A DNA stretch of 64,000 nt from Streptococcus thermophilus (GTDB taxonomy: Bacteria; Bacillota; Bacilli; Lactobacillales; Streptococcaceae). The stretch covers positions 930,001 through 994,000 of the forward strand of contig NZ_CP038020.1 in the NCBI RefSeq assembly GCF_010120595.1. Direction: 5' to 3'. The notes beneath the pieces were generated by a model, which had not been told where the DNA came from, did not search any database, and saw only the letters and a list, made by a program, of their open reading frames with translations. Shown here piece by piece: positions 28,559 through 36,629 of this stretch. A program made the translations under genes and the position numbers. Each line of letters starts with the position of its first letter. Position 1 is the first letter of the stretch.

Positions 28559-28732
28559 ATGCAGAAGAATGAACAGTCATCACGACAAATTGTGATGTGT
28601 CATCTCATGGCTATAATGAGAATTGATATTGAGAAAGCAAAGAGGATTGTTGTTGAAATGGAAGAGGATGGCTTAATCCAGTTTGATGACATGGGGAATG
28701 TTGGTCTGTTAGTGTTGGAGGGACAATCATGA
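28559..28732 (+). CDS. Small ICE protein upstream of repA
   Basis: The 57-aa product begins MQKNEQSSRQIVMCHLMAIM. The ATG at 28559 follows GGAGGAAAA; the open frame extends upstream but crosses a terminator hairpin. The C-terminal part IDIEKAKRIVVEMEEDGLIQF looks like the second half of a winged helix. Its last codons overlap the repA start (ATGA), so the two are coupled. It may regulate or assist the initiator; function unknown. Confidence 0.7.
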   Translation: MQKNEQSSRQIVMCHLMAIMRIDIEKAKRIVVEMEEDGLIQFDDMGNVGLLVLEGQS

Positions 28733-29553
28733 AACGTATTACCGCAAATCACTATCAAACGTCAGAGCGTTATTATAAGCTCCCTAAACTCTTATTTGAC
28801 AGCGAACGCTACAAGGACATGAAACTTGAGGTTAAGGTTGCTTATGCTGTTCTAAAAGACCGTTTAGAGTTGTCTTTGAGTAAAGGTTGGATAGATGAAG
28901 ACGGGGCTATTTATTTGGTCTATTCCAACTCCAAACTCATGGCACTACTTGGCTGTTCCAAGTCAAAATTACTGACTATTAAGAAAACCTTACGAGAGTA
29001 TGGTTTGATTGATGAAGTCCAACAGTCTTCCAGTGAAAAAGGACGCATGGCCAATAAGATTTATTTGGGGGAGTTGGAACATGAACCTACCCCAGTCTCA
29101 AATTCAGACGGGGGTAGTGTTCAAAAAATACCAGGGGGGTATCAAAATCAGCCGGGGCCGGTCTTAAATTCAGCCACTAGTGAGACTGAAGTTAGTGAGA
29201 CTGATATGAGTGAAACTAAAGAGAGTGAGTCAGTCATTGAGGACGAGGAGGAGAAAGAAAGTCTAACAAGTAAGAAATGTGACAATGACAATTTTCAACG
29301 TAAAGTAGACCGAGTCACAAGATACGATAGAGATTACATTTGGGGCTTGGTGCATGACCAGTTGAGACAAGTTGGTCTATCACGTGCCGCTAGTGATTAT
29401 GCCATGATTTATTTTGATCATAGGTATCAGTACGCTTTAGAGAATATGAGGTTTGCGGACAGAACAGAAACGATAGCGGAGTATGTCTTTAATGGCGTCT
29501 TATCCGAATGGACCAAGGTCCAACGCTTAAAAGAACTAAAAGGGGGTGAGTAA
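28729..29553 (+). CDS. repA: RepA_N-type replication initiator of the ICE
   Basis: The 274-aa protein has the RepA_N domain at residues 1-110 (YYKLPKLLFDSERYKDMKLE, AYAVLKDRLELS, and the helix-turn-helix LMALLGCSKSKLLTIKKTL). An acidic Ser/Glu linker follows (SETEVSETDMSETKESES), then a C-terminal domain. RepA_N proteins start plasmid replication; in ICEs of this family they may maintain the excised circle. It sits at the left end next to rplL as in related elements. Confidence 0.88.
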   Translation: MKRITANHYQTSERYYKLPKLLFDSERYKDMKLEVKVAYAVLKDRLELSLSKGWIDEDGAIYLVYSNSKLMALLGCSKSKLLTIKKTLREYGLIDEVQQSSSEKGRMANKIYLGELEHEPTPVSNSDGGSVQKIPGGYQNQPGPVLNSATSETEVSETDMSETKESESVIEDEEEKESLTSKKCDNDNFQRKVDRVTRYDRDYIWGLVHDQLRQVGLSRAASDYAMIYFDHRYQYALENMRFADRTETIAEYVFNGVLSEWTKVQRLKELKGGE

Positions 29554-29554
29554 G

Positions 29555-29650
29555 ATGTTTTGGTGGATATTATTAGGTATTTGGGGATTAGGAATGATTT
29601 GGCTCATTATTGAACTTATCACTGCCCCAGAAATGGAAGATCATTGTTAA
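29555..29650 (+). CDS. 31-aa predicted membrane peptide
   Basis: MFWWILLGIWGLGMIWLIIE is followed by LITAPEMEDHC. It is a single hydrophobic helix with a short acidic tail. The ATG at 29555 is spaced after GGGGGTGAG at the end of repA, so it can be coupled to it. No family is recognised. Confidence 0.5.
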   Translation: MFWWILLGIWGLGMIWLIIELITAPEMEDHC

Positions 29651-29688
29651 GAAAGGACGTTACGCAAGAAGTAAGGTCCTTTTTAGTT
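29651..29688 (+). terminator. Hairpin before the methyltransferase gene
   Basis: AAAGGAC (about 29652) pairs with GTCCTTT (about 29675) and is followed by TTAGTTTT. The T-run is short, so this could be a weak terminator or attenuator. Confidence 0.45.
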
Positions 29689-29710
29689 TTGTCAGAAAGG
29701 AATGAGAGAC

Positions 29711-31066
29711 ATGAAGTTTTTAGATTTGTTTGCAGGAATTGGAGGCTTTCGACTGGGGTTAACTCGTCAGGGCCATGAGTGTATTGGCTTTTGTGAGATT
29801 GACAAGTTTGCGAGGAAATCTTACAAGGCTATCTATGAGACCAAAGGAGAAATAGTATTTCATGATATTAGACAAGTCACAGATCAGGACTTTAGACAAC
29901 TTAGAGGGCAAGTGGACATCATCTGTGGGGGATTCCCTTGCCAGGCATTTTCACTCGCAGGCAGACGATTGGGATTTGAGGATACTAGGGGAACTTTGTT
30001 CTTCGAGATTGCTCGAGCGGCCAAACAGATCCAACCACGTTTTTTATTCCTCGAAAATGTCAAGGGCTTACTCAGTCACGACAAGGGAGAGACATTTCGA
30101 ACAATCCTCACCACATTGGATGAGTTGGGGTATGATGTCGAATGGCAGGTGCTTAACAGTAAAGATTTCCAAGTGCCGCAAAACCGTGAAAGAATTTTTA
30201 TTATCGGACATTCTAGAAGATACCGTCCCCGATTCCTATTTCCTCTCAGAGGAGAAAACAGCTCAGCTAGTCTTGAACGATTAGGTAATGTTAATCCGTC
30301 AGGCAAAGGGATGAATGGAGAAGTCTATTTATCACGTGGGATAGCACCAACCTTAACAAGAGGAAAAGGTGAGGGAACTAAAATTGCCATTCCAGTTTTA
30401 ACCCCTGATAGGCTAGAAAAACGCCAACATGGGAGACGCTTTAAAGGGAACGATGATCCGATGTTTACTTTAACTAGCCAAGATCGGCATGGTGTAGTTG
30501 TCGCAGGAACCTTACCAACAACGTTTGTGCAGACTGGACGAGTTTATGACCTTTCAGGGCTTTCTCCAACGTTGACCACGATGCAAGGAGGGGATAAAGT
30601 TCCTAAGATTCTCTGTCGTGAAGAAGCGCCACATTTGAAAATTAGGGAAGCGACCAAACTAGGCTATGCCAAGGCAATAGTGGGAGATTCTGTCAACCTT
30701 GCTTACCCAGAGTCTACCAAACGCAGAGGACGAGTGGGAAAGGGGATTTCAAATACCTTAACCACTTCTGACAATATGGGAGTGGTAGTTGCTGCTTTGG
30801 AATACCGTAAGGACAAGTGGTATGAAGTGACTGGAATAATCCTAGATGGAAAACTGTATCGTTTGAGAATCAGACGCCTAACCCCAAGAGAGTGTTTTAG
30901 GTTACAAGGATTTCCTGACTGGGCTTTTGAGAGGGCAGAAATTGTTTCAAGTAAAAGTCAGTTGTATAAACAAGCAGGTAATAGCGTGACCGTCACTGTT
31001 ATCGAGGCCATTGCTAGAGAATTTAGAAAGATTGAAGAGGAAGAAGAACATGAAATTATTACATAG
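29711..31066 (+). CDS. DNA (cytosine-5-)-methyltransferase
   Basis: The 451-aa enzyme transfers methyl groups from SAM to C5 of cytosine in DNA. Canonical motifs occur in order: I (FLDLFAGIGGFRLGL), IV with catalytic Cys (GGFPCQAFSLAGRR), VI (FLENVKGL), VIII (PQNRERIFIIG), a long variable target-recognition region, and X (QAGNSVTVTVIEAI). The ATG at 29711 is chosen over 29702 because AGAAAGG then has proper spacing. No restriction endonuclease gene is adjacent, so it is an orphan methyltransferase. In a mobile element it may protect against host restriction. Confidence 0.95.
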   Translation: MKFLDLFAGIGGFRLGLTRQGHECIGFCEIDKFARKSYKAIYETKGEIVFHDIRQVTDQDFRQLRGQVDIICGGFPCQAFSLAGRRLGFEDTRGTLFFEIARAAKQIQPRFLFLENVKGLLSHDKGETFRTILTTLDELGYDVEWQVLNSKDFQVPQNRERIFIIGHSRRYRPRFLFPLRGENSSASLERLGNVNPSGKGMNGEVYLSRGIAPTLTRGKGEGTKIAIPVLTPDRLEKRQHGRRFKGNDDPMFTLTSQDRHGVVVAGTLPTTFVQTGRVYDLSGLSPTLTTMQGGDKVPKILCREEAPHLKIREATKLGYAKAIVGDSVNLAYPESTKRRGRVGKGISNTLTTSDNMGVVVAALEYRKDKWYEVTGIILDGKLYRLRIRRLTPRECFRLQGFPDWAFERAEIVSSKSQLYKQAGNSVTVTVIEAIAREFRKIEEEEEHEIIT

Positions 31067-31478
31067 TAAAAGTATTAGGAACTGCACGGAGCTAGAAGAA
31101 GTCATACATCAAGCAGAAGTGGATAGATTTTCGGAGATGATTACTTCTTTACCCAATTATGATTGTGACATTGATGTCACTTTTGAAGATGACTACCACA
31201 AAGAAATGAATTATCCGTTATCTTATGAGTCCAACTTACACCGTATTTTTGAGTTTATTGAAACCCAAGACATCAAAAATGGTGTGGATACTTATCTAAC
31301 GGATGAGAACAATCTCGCCTTTAGGGCATATGGGCAAGGCTATTCTTGGAATGATAAGAATGATGTCGTCACCACATTAATAACAGTGAAGTGCTTTGGT
31401 GAAGGCAGGTCGCCTATTGATATGAGTAAGGTGTTTACCCCACCAACTCAAACATTAGAGAAGGAGCTATCTGTGTAG
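31050..31478 (+). CDS. Conserved-looking ICE hypothetical protein
   Basis: The 142-aa soluble, acidic protein starts MKLLHSKSIRNCTELEEVIH. The ATG at 31050 overlaps the end of the methyltransferase gene by 17 nt, with GAGGAAGAAG as RBS, implying coupled translation. I recognise no domain. It probably belongs to the ICE accessory operon 29711-32698. Confidence 0.72.
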   Translation: MKLLHSKSIRNCTELEEVIHQAEVDRFSEMITSLPNYDCDIDVTFEDDYHKEMNYPLSYESNLHRIFEFIETQDIKNGVDTYLTDENNLAFRAYGQGYSWNDKNDVVTTLITVKCFGEGRSPIDMSKVFTPPTQTLEKELSV

Positions 31479-31487
31479 GAGGAAACG

Positions 31488-31871
31488 ATGTTAGAAATCT
31501 ATTTAAGTCGAAACACCAGTCGGAATCAAAAACTCCTGTCTTTTTGTGACTCACATGGTATTTCCTACTCCTGTAAAGAAGTGAGTCATCTATCACGTGA
31601 GGAATTACTGAGGTTGTTTACTAAAAGCAGTGATTGTTTTACGCTCTTATCCCCCTCGCTACAACGATTTAAAGGTCATAGAGAGATGAAATTGAGTGAG
31701 TTAGTGACGGTGGTTCTACGGAAACCTGAACAGAATCTTCGTCTCCCACTTGTGGTTTGTGAGGACAAAGTGTATCCCGATATGAGTTTAGAAGAAGTGA
31801 GGACCTTTCTTCCTAGAAGTCAAAAAGTGGTTTCCTTTCGTGAACACCTTTTTAAGGACTTGGTAACATAA
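31488..31871 (+). CDS. ArsC/Spx-like thioredoxin-fold protein lacking CXXC
   Basis: The 127-aa product has the size and pattern of Spx/ArsC-family regulators: an N-terminal beta strand LEIYLSRNTSRNQKLLSFCD, the segment REELLRLFTKSSDCF, and the late strand PLVVCEDKVYPDMSLEEVRT. The redox CXXC site (normally in the CxxCxK position) is replaced by SRNTSRNQK. It may therefore act as a non-redox partner of RNA polymerase alpha or of another protein; that is inference. AGGAGG precedes the ATG. Confidence 0.62.
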   Translation: MLEIYLSRNTSRNQKLLSFCDSHGISYSCKEVSHLSREELLRLFTKSSDCFTLLSPSLQRFKGHREMKLSELVTVVLRKPEQNLRLPLVVCEDKVYPDMSLEEVRTFLPRSQKVVSFREHLFKDLVT

Positions 31872-31880
31872 GGAGGAGTT

Positions 31881-32114
31881 ATGAACGATCGTTTTTGGGA
31901 AAATTTGGAAATTATCGTTATGGAAAAAGGACTGTCATGGGCTGACCTTGCTCGACAGATGTTTAAGGGCCAATACGTCTACCCTAGTGAGTTTAACCGT
32001 CTCTACCAAACCTTTCGTCACTACAAATCTCATCGTCTCATGCCACAAAGCAAATGGGTGGAGAAAATTGTGAGCGTCTTAGAGATTGACTATGAAGACT
32101 TGTTTAGGAGATAG
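31881..32114 (+). CDS. Small helix-turn-helix-like protein
   Basis: The 77-aa protein has a pattern like an XRE-type DNA-binding fold: LEIIVMEKGLSWADLARQMF, a connecting segment, then WVEKIVSVLEIDYEDLFRR. It has a strong RBS (AGGAGG) and is followed after 2 nt by the CPBP gene. It likely regulates the accessory operon or the ICE; the target is unknown. Confidence 0.6.
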   Translation: MNDRFWENLEIIVMEKGLSWADLARQMFKGQYVYPSEFNRLYQTFRHYKSHRLMPQSKWVEKIVSVLEIDYEDLFRR

Positions 32115-32116
32115 CG

Positions 32117-32698
32117 ATGAAACGACTAGTAGTGATGTACGGAGCCATTCATGTCAATGTACTCCTAGTGAGTTTTTACCTGGTTGGTTGGCTAAATGGG
32201 GCATGGTTACACGTTTTACAAGTGACATTTTTAGCCCTGCTATTGTGGGGTTGGAAAAGGTACCAGATACCTAAAAGAAGCCTATCCTTGAAGGAGAGAG
32301 GGCTTTGGGTACTTGGCAGTCTAGGTGTCATGGTAAGTATTGCTCTTATTATGAGTGCCATGTTTTTAAGCAGTGAGGCAAATCAAGAAACGTTAGTGAC
32401 TGTTCAAAACCAGATTCCTGTTCTGTCCTTTATTCTTTTTCTCCTTAATGCCAGTGTCGTGGAAGAAGTCTTTTACCGAGAAGTGTTGTGGGGAGTCTTG
32501 TCTCAACGAATGAGTCAAGTTGTGTTAACGAGTTTCCTCTTTGCCTTAGCTCATCACCCATCCAGTCTATTCACTTGGGTGCTTTATGGGAGTTTAGGTC
32601 TCATACTTGGTGTGGTTAGAGGGCAAACAGACTGCTTGAGCTCAACTCTCGTTCACCTGTCTTGGAATGGAATCGTCTTTTTCCTATCTTTATTGTGA
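32117..32698 (+). CDS. CPBP-family intramembrane metalloprotease (CAAX/Abi)
   Basis: The 193-aa polytopic membrane protein has the family's three motifs: VVEEVFYRE (catalytic Glu pair at about 116-117 with Arg following), FALAHHP, and HLSWNG. Members process membrane peptides and include bacteriocin-immunity (PncO/SkkI-type) and maturation proteases. Here it closes the accessory operon beginning with the methyltransferase. Whether it relates to the lantibiotic cargo 16 kb away cannot be told. Confidence 0.85.
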   Translation: MKRLVVMYGAIHVNVLLVSFYLVGWLNGAWLHVLQVTFLALLLWGWKRYQIPKRSLSLKERGLWVLGSLGVMVSIALIMSAMFLSSEANQETLVTVQNQIPVLSFILFLLNASVVEEVFYREVLWGVLSQRMSQVVLTSFLFALAHHPSSLFTWVLYGSLGLILGVVRGQTDCLSSTLVHLSWNGIVFFLSLL

Positions 32699-32710
32699 TA
32701 CCAAAATCAA

Positions 32711-32746
32711 GGGTGCTTTCGTATCATGAAAGCACCCTATTGTTTT
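32711..32746 (+). terminator. Terminator of the ICE accessory operon
   Basis: GGGTGCTTTC (32711-32720) pairs with GAAAGCACCC (32728-32737), followed by TATTGTTTT. Confidence 0.82.
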
Positions 32747-32774
32747 GATGGGGAATCACATAAAGGAGGAAATG

Positions 32775-33263
32775 ATGTCATCCGAACAACAGGAACGCCA
32801 AGCGATTCAATATGCGGAACGTAGTGCTATGTTTACGGTAAAGGTCCTTCTCAAACTCTTAGAGTGATCAGCCAGACACGCCCTAGCACAAGACTCGGCT
32901 TATAAAATTGGGGTTCAAAAGTTAGAAGAACTCCTTCAAAGTCCTTATGCCATTGAGTCGCTGAATATCTCAAAAGACATCTTGGATAAACCCGTTGATG
33001 TCGAAAAATTTAAGGAATTGGTGGAATCAGAGAACCTTCCTATTGCCATTAGTTGGCAAGTTGACTACCTGCATTTCTATGCTAAGGATAAGTCGCTCTT
33101 AGACAAGCACTTAGATGAGTTGCTTCAGAAGTTGGTTTCCAATCCAGAAAAACTGAAAGGGCTAACTATGGATAAAACCCTTGATGAGGAAATCGCACAA
33201 GCCAAGGAACAGATTGCGATGTCAGAACCCTCTGCTGTGAAAACAAAGGAGGTCATTCTCTAA
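32775..33263 (+). pseudogene. DUF3801/PcfB-like conjugation protein with in-frame stop
   Basis: Reading from ATG 32775 (RBS AGGAGG) gives SSEQQERQAIQYAERSAMFT, then an in-frame TGA at 32865-32867 (codon 31), then continues in the same frame to 33263. It keeps its one-base overlap with the coupling-protein gene. DUF3801 (PcfB) proteins accompany VirD4 coupling proteins in Gram-positive conjugation and are thought to help substrate docking. The TGA probably replaces a TGG. Reinitiation at 32982 could give a C-terminal 93-aa fragment. Confidence 0.8.
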
Positions 33264-35083
33264 TGGTCTCAGGGAAAAAAGTTTTTATCTTTGGTATTTT
33301 AGGGCTTGCCTTTGGCTATTTCTGCCATCGGCTAGTCTTGCTTTACGATAGTCTACCTAATCAACCACCCTTGGAACGCCTTGCCTATCTCTTAGGCGAA
33401 GGACAGAATCAAGTCTTAAATCCCTTGTGGAATGGCAACTTTACAGGTAGATCGGTTTTAGGCTTCTGCTTTGGGATTGTGACGATGGGCCTAGCCTATC
33501 TTTACGTTTCTACAGGTCAAAAAGTTTACCGAGAAGGGGCTGAGTATGGCTCTGCCCGTTTTGGAAACAGTCACGAACGCAAAGCCTTTCTCAGTAAGAA
33601 TCCTTTTAATGACACCATTTTGTCACGAAACGTTAGGCTAACCCTGTTAGAAAAGAAAGCTCCTCAATTTGATAGAAACAAGAACCTTGTGGTCATTGGT
33701 GGGTCTGGTAGCGGGAAGACCTTTCGGTTTGTCAAACCCAATCTGATTCAGCTCAACTGTTCCAATATTGTCGTTGACCCTAAAGACCATTTGGCTGAAA
33801 AGACAGGGAAGCTCTTTTTAGAGCATGGCTATCAGGTCAAAATCTTAGACCTTGTAAACATGACCAACTCAGATGGTTTTAATCCTTATCGCTATGTGGA
33901 AACGGAGAATGATTTGAACCGTATGCTTACGGTCTATTTCAATAATACCAAGGGCAATGGCAGTCGCAGTGATCCCTTTTGGGATGAAGCGTCCATGACC
34001 TTAGTCAGAGCCATTTCCTCTTACTTGGTGGATTTTTACAATCCTCCAGGTAGCACCAAGGAAGAAGCAGACAGTCGACGTAAGCGAGGGCGTTACCCCT
34101 CTTTTTCTGAAATTGGAAAACTCATCAAGCTCTTATCCAAAGGAGAAAATCAAGATAAGAGTGTCTTAGAAGTGATGTTTGAGACCTATGCCAAGACATA
34201 TGGGACAGAAAACTTCACCATGCGTAACTGGGCAGACTTCCAAAACTACAAGGATAAGACCCTGGATTCAGTAATTGCCGTCACAACGGCTAAGTTTGCC
34301 CTCTTTAATATCCAATCTGTCATTGATTTAACCAAACGTGACACCTTGGACTTAAAAACATGGGGAACGCAGAAAACTATGGTCTATCTCGTTATTCCAG
34401 ATAATGACACCACCTTTCGCTTTCTCTCAGCCCTTTTTTTCTCCACCGTCTTTTCAACCTTAACGAGACAAGCTGATGTGGACTTTAAGGGACAACTACC
34501 TATCCACGTGAGAAGTTATTTAGATGAATTTGCGAATGTCGGTGAAATTCCAGACTTTGCGGAACAAACTTCAACAGTCCGTTCACGAAACATGAGTCTC
34601 GTTCCCATTCTTCAAAATATCGCTCAACTACAAGGGCTCTATAAGGAGAAGGAGGCTTGGAAAACCATTCTAGGAAACTGTGACAGTTTGCTTTATCTTG
34701 GAGGCAATGATGAAGAGACCTTCAAGTTCATGAGTGGTCTCTTAGGCAAACAAACCATTGATGTGAGAAGTACCAGTCGGTCGTATGGCCAAACAGGGTC
34801 TGGGTCAACGTCTCATCAGAAAATCGCAAGGGATCTCATGACCCCTGATGAAGTCGGAAACATGAAACGTGATGAGTGCTTGGTGAGAATTGCAGGGGTT
34901 CCAGTCTTTAAGGAAAAGAAGTATTTTCCTTTGAAACATAAGAACTGGCAATACTTAGCGGATAAGGAGTCAGATGAACGTTGGTGGCATTACCACATTG
35001 ACACCCTCAAAACAGAGGACGTTCCGTTTGAACCATCAGACCACAAGGTTAGGGATTTAAGCAAAGAAACCACACTACACTAA
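33263..35083 (+). CDS. virD4: VirD4/TraG-type coupling protein (T4CP)
   Basis: The 606-aa membrane ATPase would bring the relaxase-DNA complex to the secretion channel. Two N-terminal membrane segments are visible (VFIFGILGLAFGYFCHRLVL, VLGFCFGIVTMGLAYLYV). Walker A is VVIGGSGSGKTFRFVKPNL near residue 150, and Walker B-like residues lie in RSYLDEFANVGEIPDFAEQ. The TraG-type C-terminal region contains KIARDLMTPDEVGNM. The start overlaps the upstream gene by 1 nt. Confidence 0.95.
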   Translation: MVSGKKVFIFGILGLAFGYFCHRLVLLYDSLPNQPPLERLAYLLGEGQNQVLNPLWNGNFTGRSVLGFCFGIVTMGLAYLYVSTGQKVYREGAEYGSARFGNSHERKAFLSKNPFNDTILSRNVRLTLLEKKAPQFDRNKNLVVIGGSGSGKTFRFVKPNLIQLNCSNIVVDPKDHLAEKTGKLFLEHGYQVKILDLVNMTNSDGFNPYRYVETENDLNRMLTVYFNNTKGNGSRSDPFWDEASMTLVRAISSYLVDFYNPPGSTKEEADSRRKRGRYPSFSEIGKLIKLLSKGENQDKSVLEVMFETYAKTYGTENFTMRNWADFQNYKDKTLDSVIAVTTAKFALFNIQSVIDLTKRDTLDLKTWGTQKTMVYLVIPDNDTTFRFLSALFFSTVFSTLTRQADVDFKGQLPIHVRSYLDEFANVGEIPDFAEQTSTVRSRNMSLVPILQNIAQLQGLYKEKEAWKTILGNCDSLLYLGGNDEETFKFMSGLLGKQTIDVRSTSRSYGQTGSGSTSHQKIARDLMTPDEVGNMKRDECLVRIAGVPVFKEKKYFPLKHKNWQYLADKESDERWWHYHIDTLKTEDVPFEPSDHKVRDLSKETTLH

Positions 35084-35100
35084 TAGAAAAGAGGAATCGT

Positions 35101-35343
35101 ATGAACCAAAAATTTACAGGATTTGTTTATGGCGTGGACGCTAGTTCCATGTTTTCCCAAGCCATGGCGCTCTTACAAAAAGGAATGGTTGCGACAGGCG
35201 CCTTTCTTGTCGTTATGGGCATTATTAACCTGTCAACCAATATCAAAGATGGTGGACCTGGTGTCCGCAATGCCATCTTAGAAATTGTGGGTGGTGTTAT
35301 GGTAGGTGCCGCTGGTGCCTTCATCACTCAAATTACTATTTAG
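35101..35343 (+). CDS. Small membrane protein of the ICE secretion module (VirB2/Maff2-like)
   Basis: The 80-aa product has two hydrophobic segments (VATGAFLVVMGIINLS and ILEIVGGVMVGAAGAFITQI) separated by a short polar loop. Size and position between VirD4 and the VirB6-like gene fit a pilin-like VirB2 equivalent or the Maff2 family. No signal peptidase site is obvious. Confidence 0.65.
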   Translation: MNQKFTGFVYGVDASSMFSQAMALLQKGMVATGAFLVVMGIINLSTNIKDGGPGVRNAILEIVGGVMVGAAGAFITQITI

Positions 35344-35359
35344 GAGGGCTAAGTATGAC

Positions 35360-36214
35360 ATGAACAACACATTACCTTCAGCTTTTGTCTTTCTAGCGTC
35401 AAAGAAAATTTCAAGCGATAGCCTATTTGAAGGCTTTAACGTGGACTTGGAATCGACGGCTAACTTGGTCAAATCCCTTGCGGATTATAACCCAACCGTG
35501 TGGTCTTATATGTCAGCGATCACAAAAGGAGTGATGCAGCCCTTGGGAGTGGCTATTTTAGCCGTTGTGTTAGTCCTTGAGTTTTCTAAGATGGCTAAGA
35601 AAATCGCCAACTCAGGTGGTGCCATGACCTTTGAAGCTATTGCCCCTATGATTGTCTCTTATATCATGGTGGCAGTAGTGATTACAAACACTACTGTTAT
35701 TGTAGAAGCTATTTTAGCTGTTGCTTCTCACATTATTGAAGGCGTAGCTGGTGTCGTTTCTCATGGGGGAACGACTTATGAGACCATTTCAGGACTTAAA
35801 GGTTCAGGAATTATTGGAAAACTCATTGTTGGCTTTTTTGCCATTCTGATATGGTTAGTGCGATTGGTTAGTGTGTTGGTGGTGAATCTCCTCATAACCA
35901 TTCGCTTTATCCAACTTTATCTCATGATTCCTTTTGCACCTTTAACGATTCCGACTTTCCTCAGTGATGACTGGCGAAGCGTTGGGATTGGTTACCTGAA
36001 AAATATCATGGTCTATGCCCTCCAAGGGGTCTTGATTTTCTTAATTATTTCCCTTGTTCCCCTCTTTGAATCAGCTGGGAAATTGGCCCTCTCAAATGGG
36101 GCGGGAGTGATGGAGACGCTAGCGACTGCCTTTGGTGGCTTAGTTCAGGCTATTTTGTTAATCATTGCCTTGGTGGGTAGTCAACGTACGGCCAGAAGTA
36201 TCCTAGGCATGTAA
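35360..36214 (+). CDS. VirB6/TrbL-like polytopic conjugation protein
   Basis: The 284-aa membrane protein has about six hydrophobic segments, for example VAILAVVLVLEFSKMAKKIA, IGKLIVGFFAILIWLVRLVS and VLIFLIISLVPLFES. The start at 35360 follows AGGAGG; the frame is open upstream but overlaps the previous gene. Such proteins form the inner-membrane channel of Gram-positive type IV secretion systems. Confidence 0.82.
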   Translation: MNNTLPSAFVFLASKKISSDSLFEGFNVDLESTANLVKSLADYNPTVWSYMSAITKGVMQPLGVAILAVVLVLEFSKMAKKIANSGGAMTFEAIAPMIVSYIMVAVVITNTTVIVEAILAVASHIIEGVAGVVSHGGTTYETISGLKGSGIIGKLIVGFFAILIWLVRLVSVLVVNLLITIRFIQLYLMIPFAPLTIPTFLSDDWRSVGIGYLKNIMVYALQGVLIFLIISLVPLFESAGKLALSNGAGVMETLATAFGGLVQAILLIIALVGSQRTARSILGM

Positions 36215-36275
36215 GGAGGATTGGGAAGGACGTTCCTCCCAATCTTTTTTCATATTTATCTTAGATTGGAGTCTT

Positions 36276-36629
36276 ATGAATACACGTGTTTTTAAGGACA
36301 TCACAAAAGTTCAACACAGGGCTTGGCTGGGTTTTACCACACGACAAGTTATTTTTGTCTTACCAGCCGTTGCTATTACCATCCTGATTTTAGGGTTAAA
36401 CCTCTTTTATTGGCAATTTGGGGATTGGTTTGTCTACGGACTAATCTTTACCTTTACCATTCCCCTCATGTTATTTGGGGTCTATCGACCTAATGACTTA
36501 CCTTTTGAAACGTATCTTAATTATAGATGGCATTATGAAATGACCATACCAGACCGTACACTAACAGGACAGAAAGGAATACGCTGTGAAAAAAACAAAT
36601 CGCTCAATGAAACCAAAGACCTCTTCTAA
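36276..36629 (+). CDS. PrgI-family conjugation membrane protein
   Basis: The 117-aa protein begins MNTRVFKDITKVQHRAWLGF and has two hydrophobic segments (VIFVLPAVAITILILGLNLF and FVYGLIFTFTIPLMLFGVY), the PrgI (VirB3-like) layout. Its end overlaps the VirB4 gene by 44 nt, and PrgI-VirB4 pairs are normally adjacent. Confidence 0.88.
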   Translation: MNTRVFKDITKVQHRAWLGFTTRQVIFVLPAVAITILILGLNLFYWQFGDWFVYGLIFTFTIPLMLFGVYRPNDLPFETYLNYRWHYEMTIPDRTLTGQKGIRCEKNKSLNETKDLF

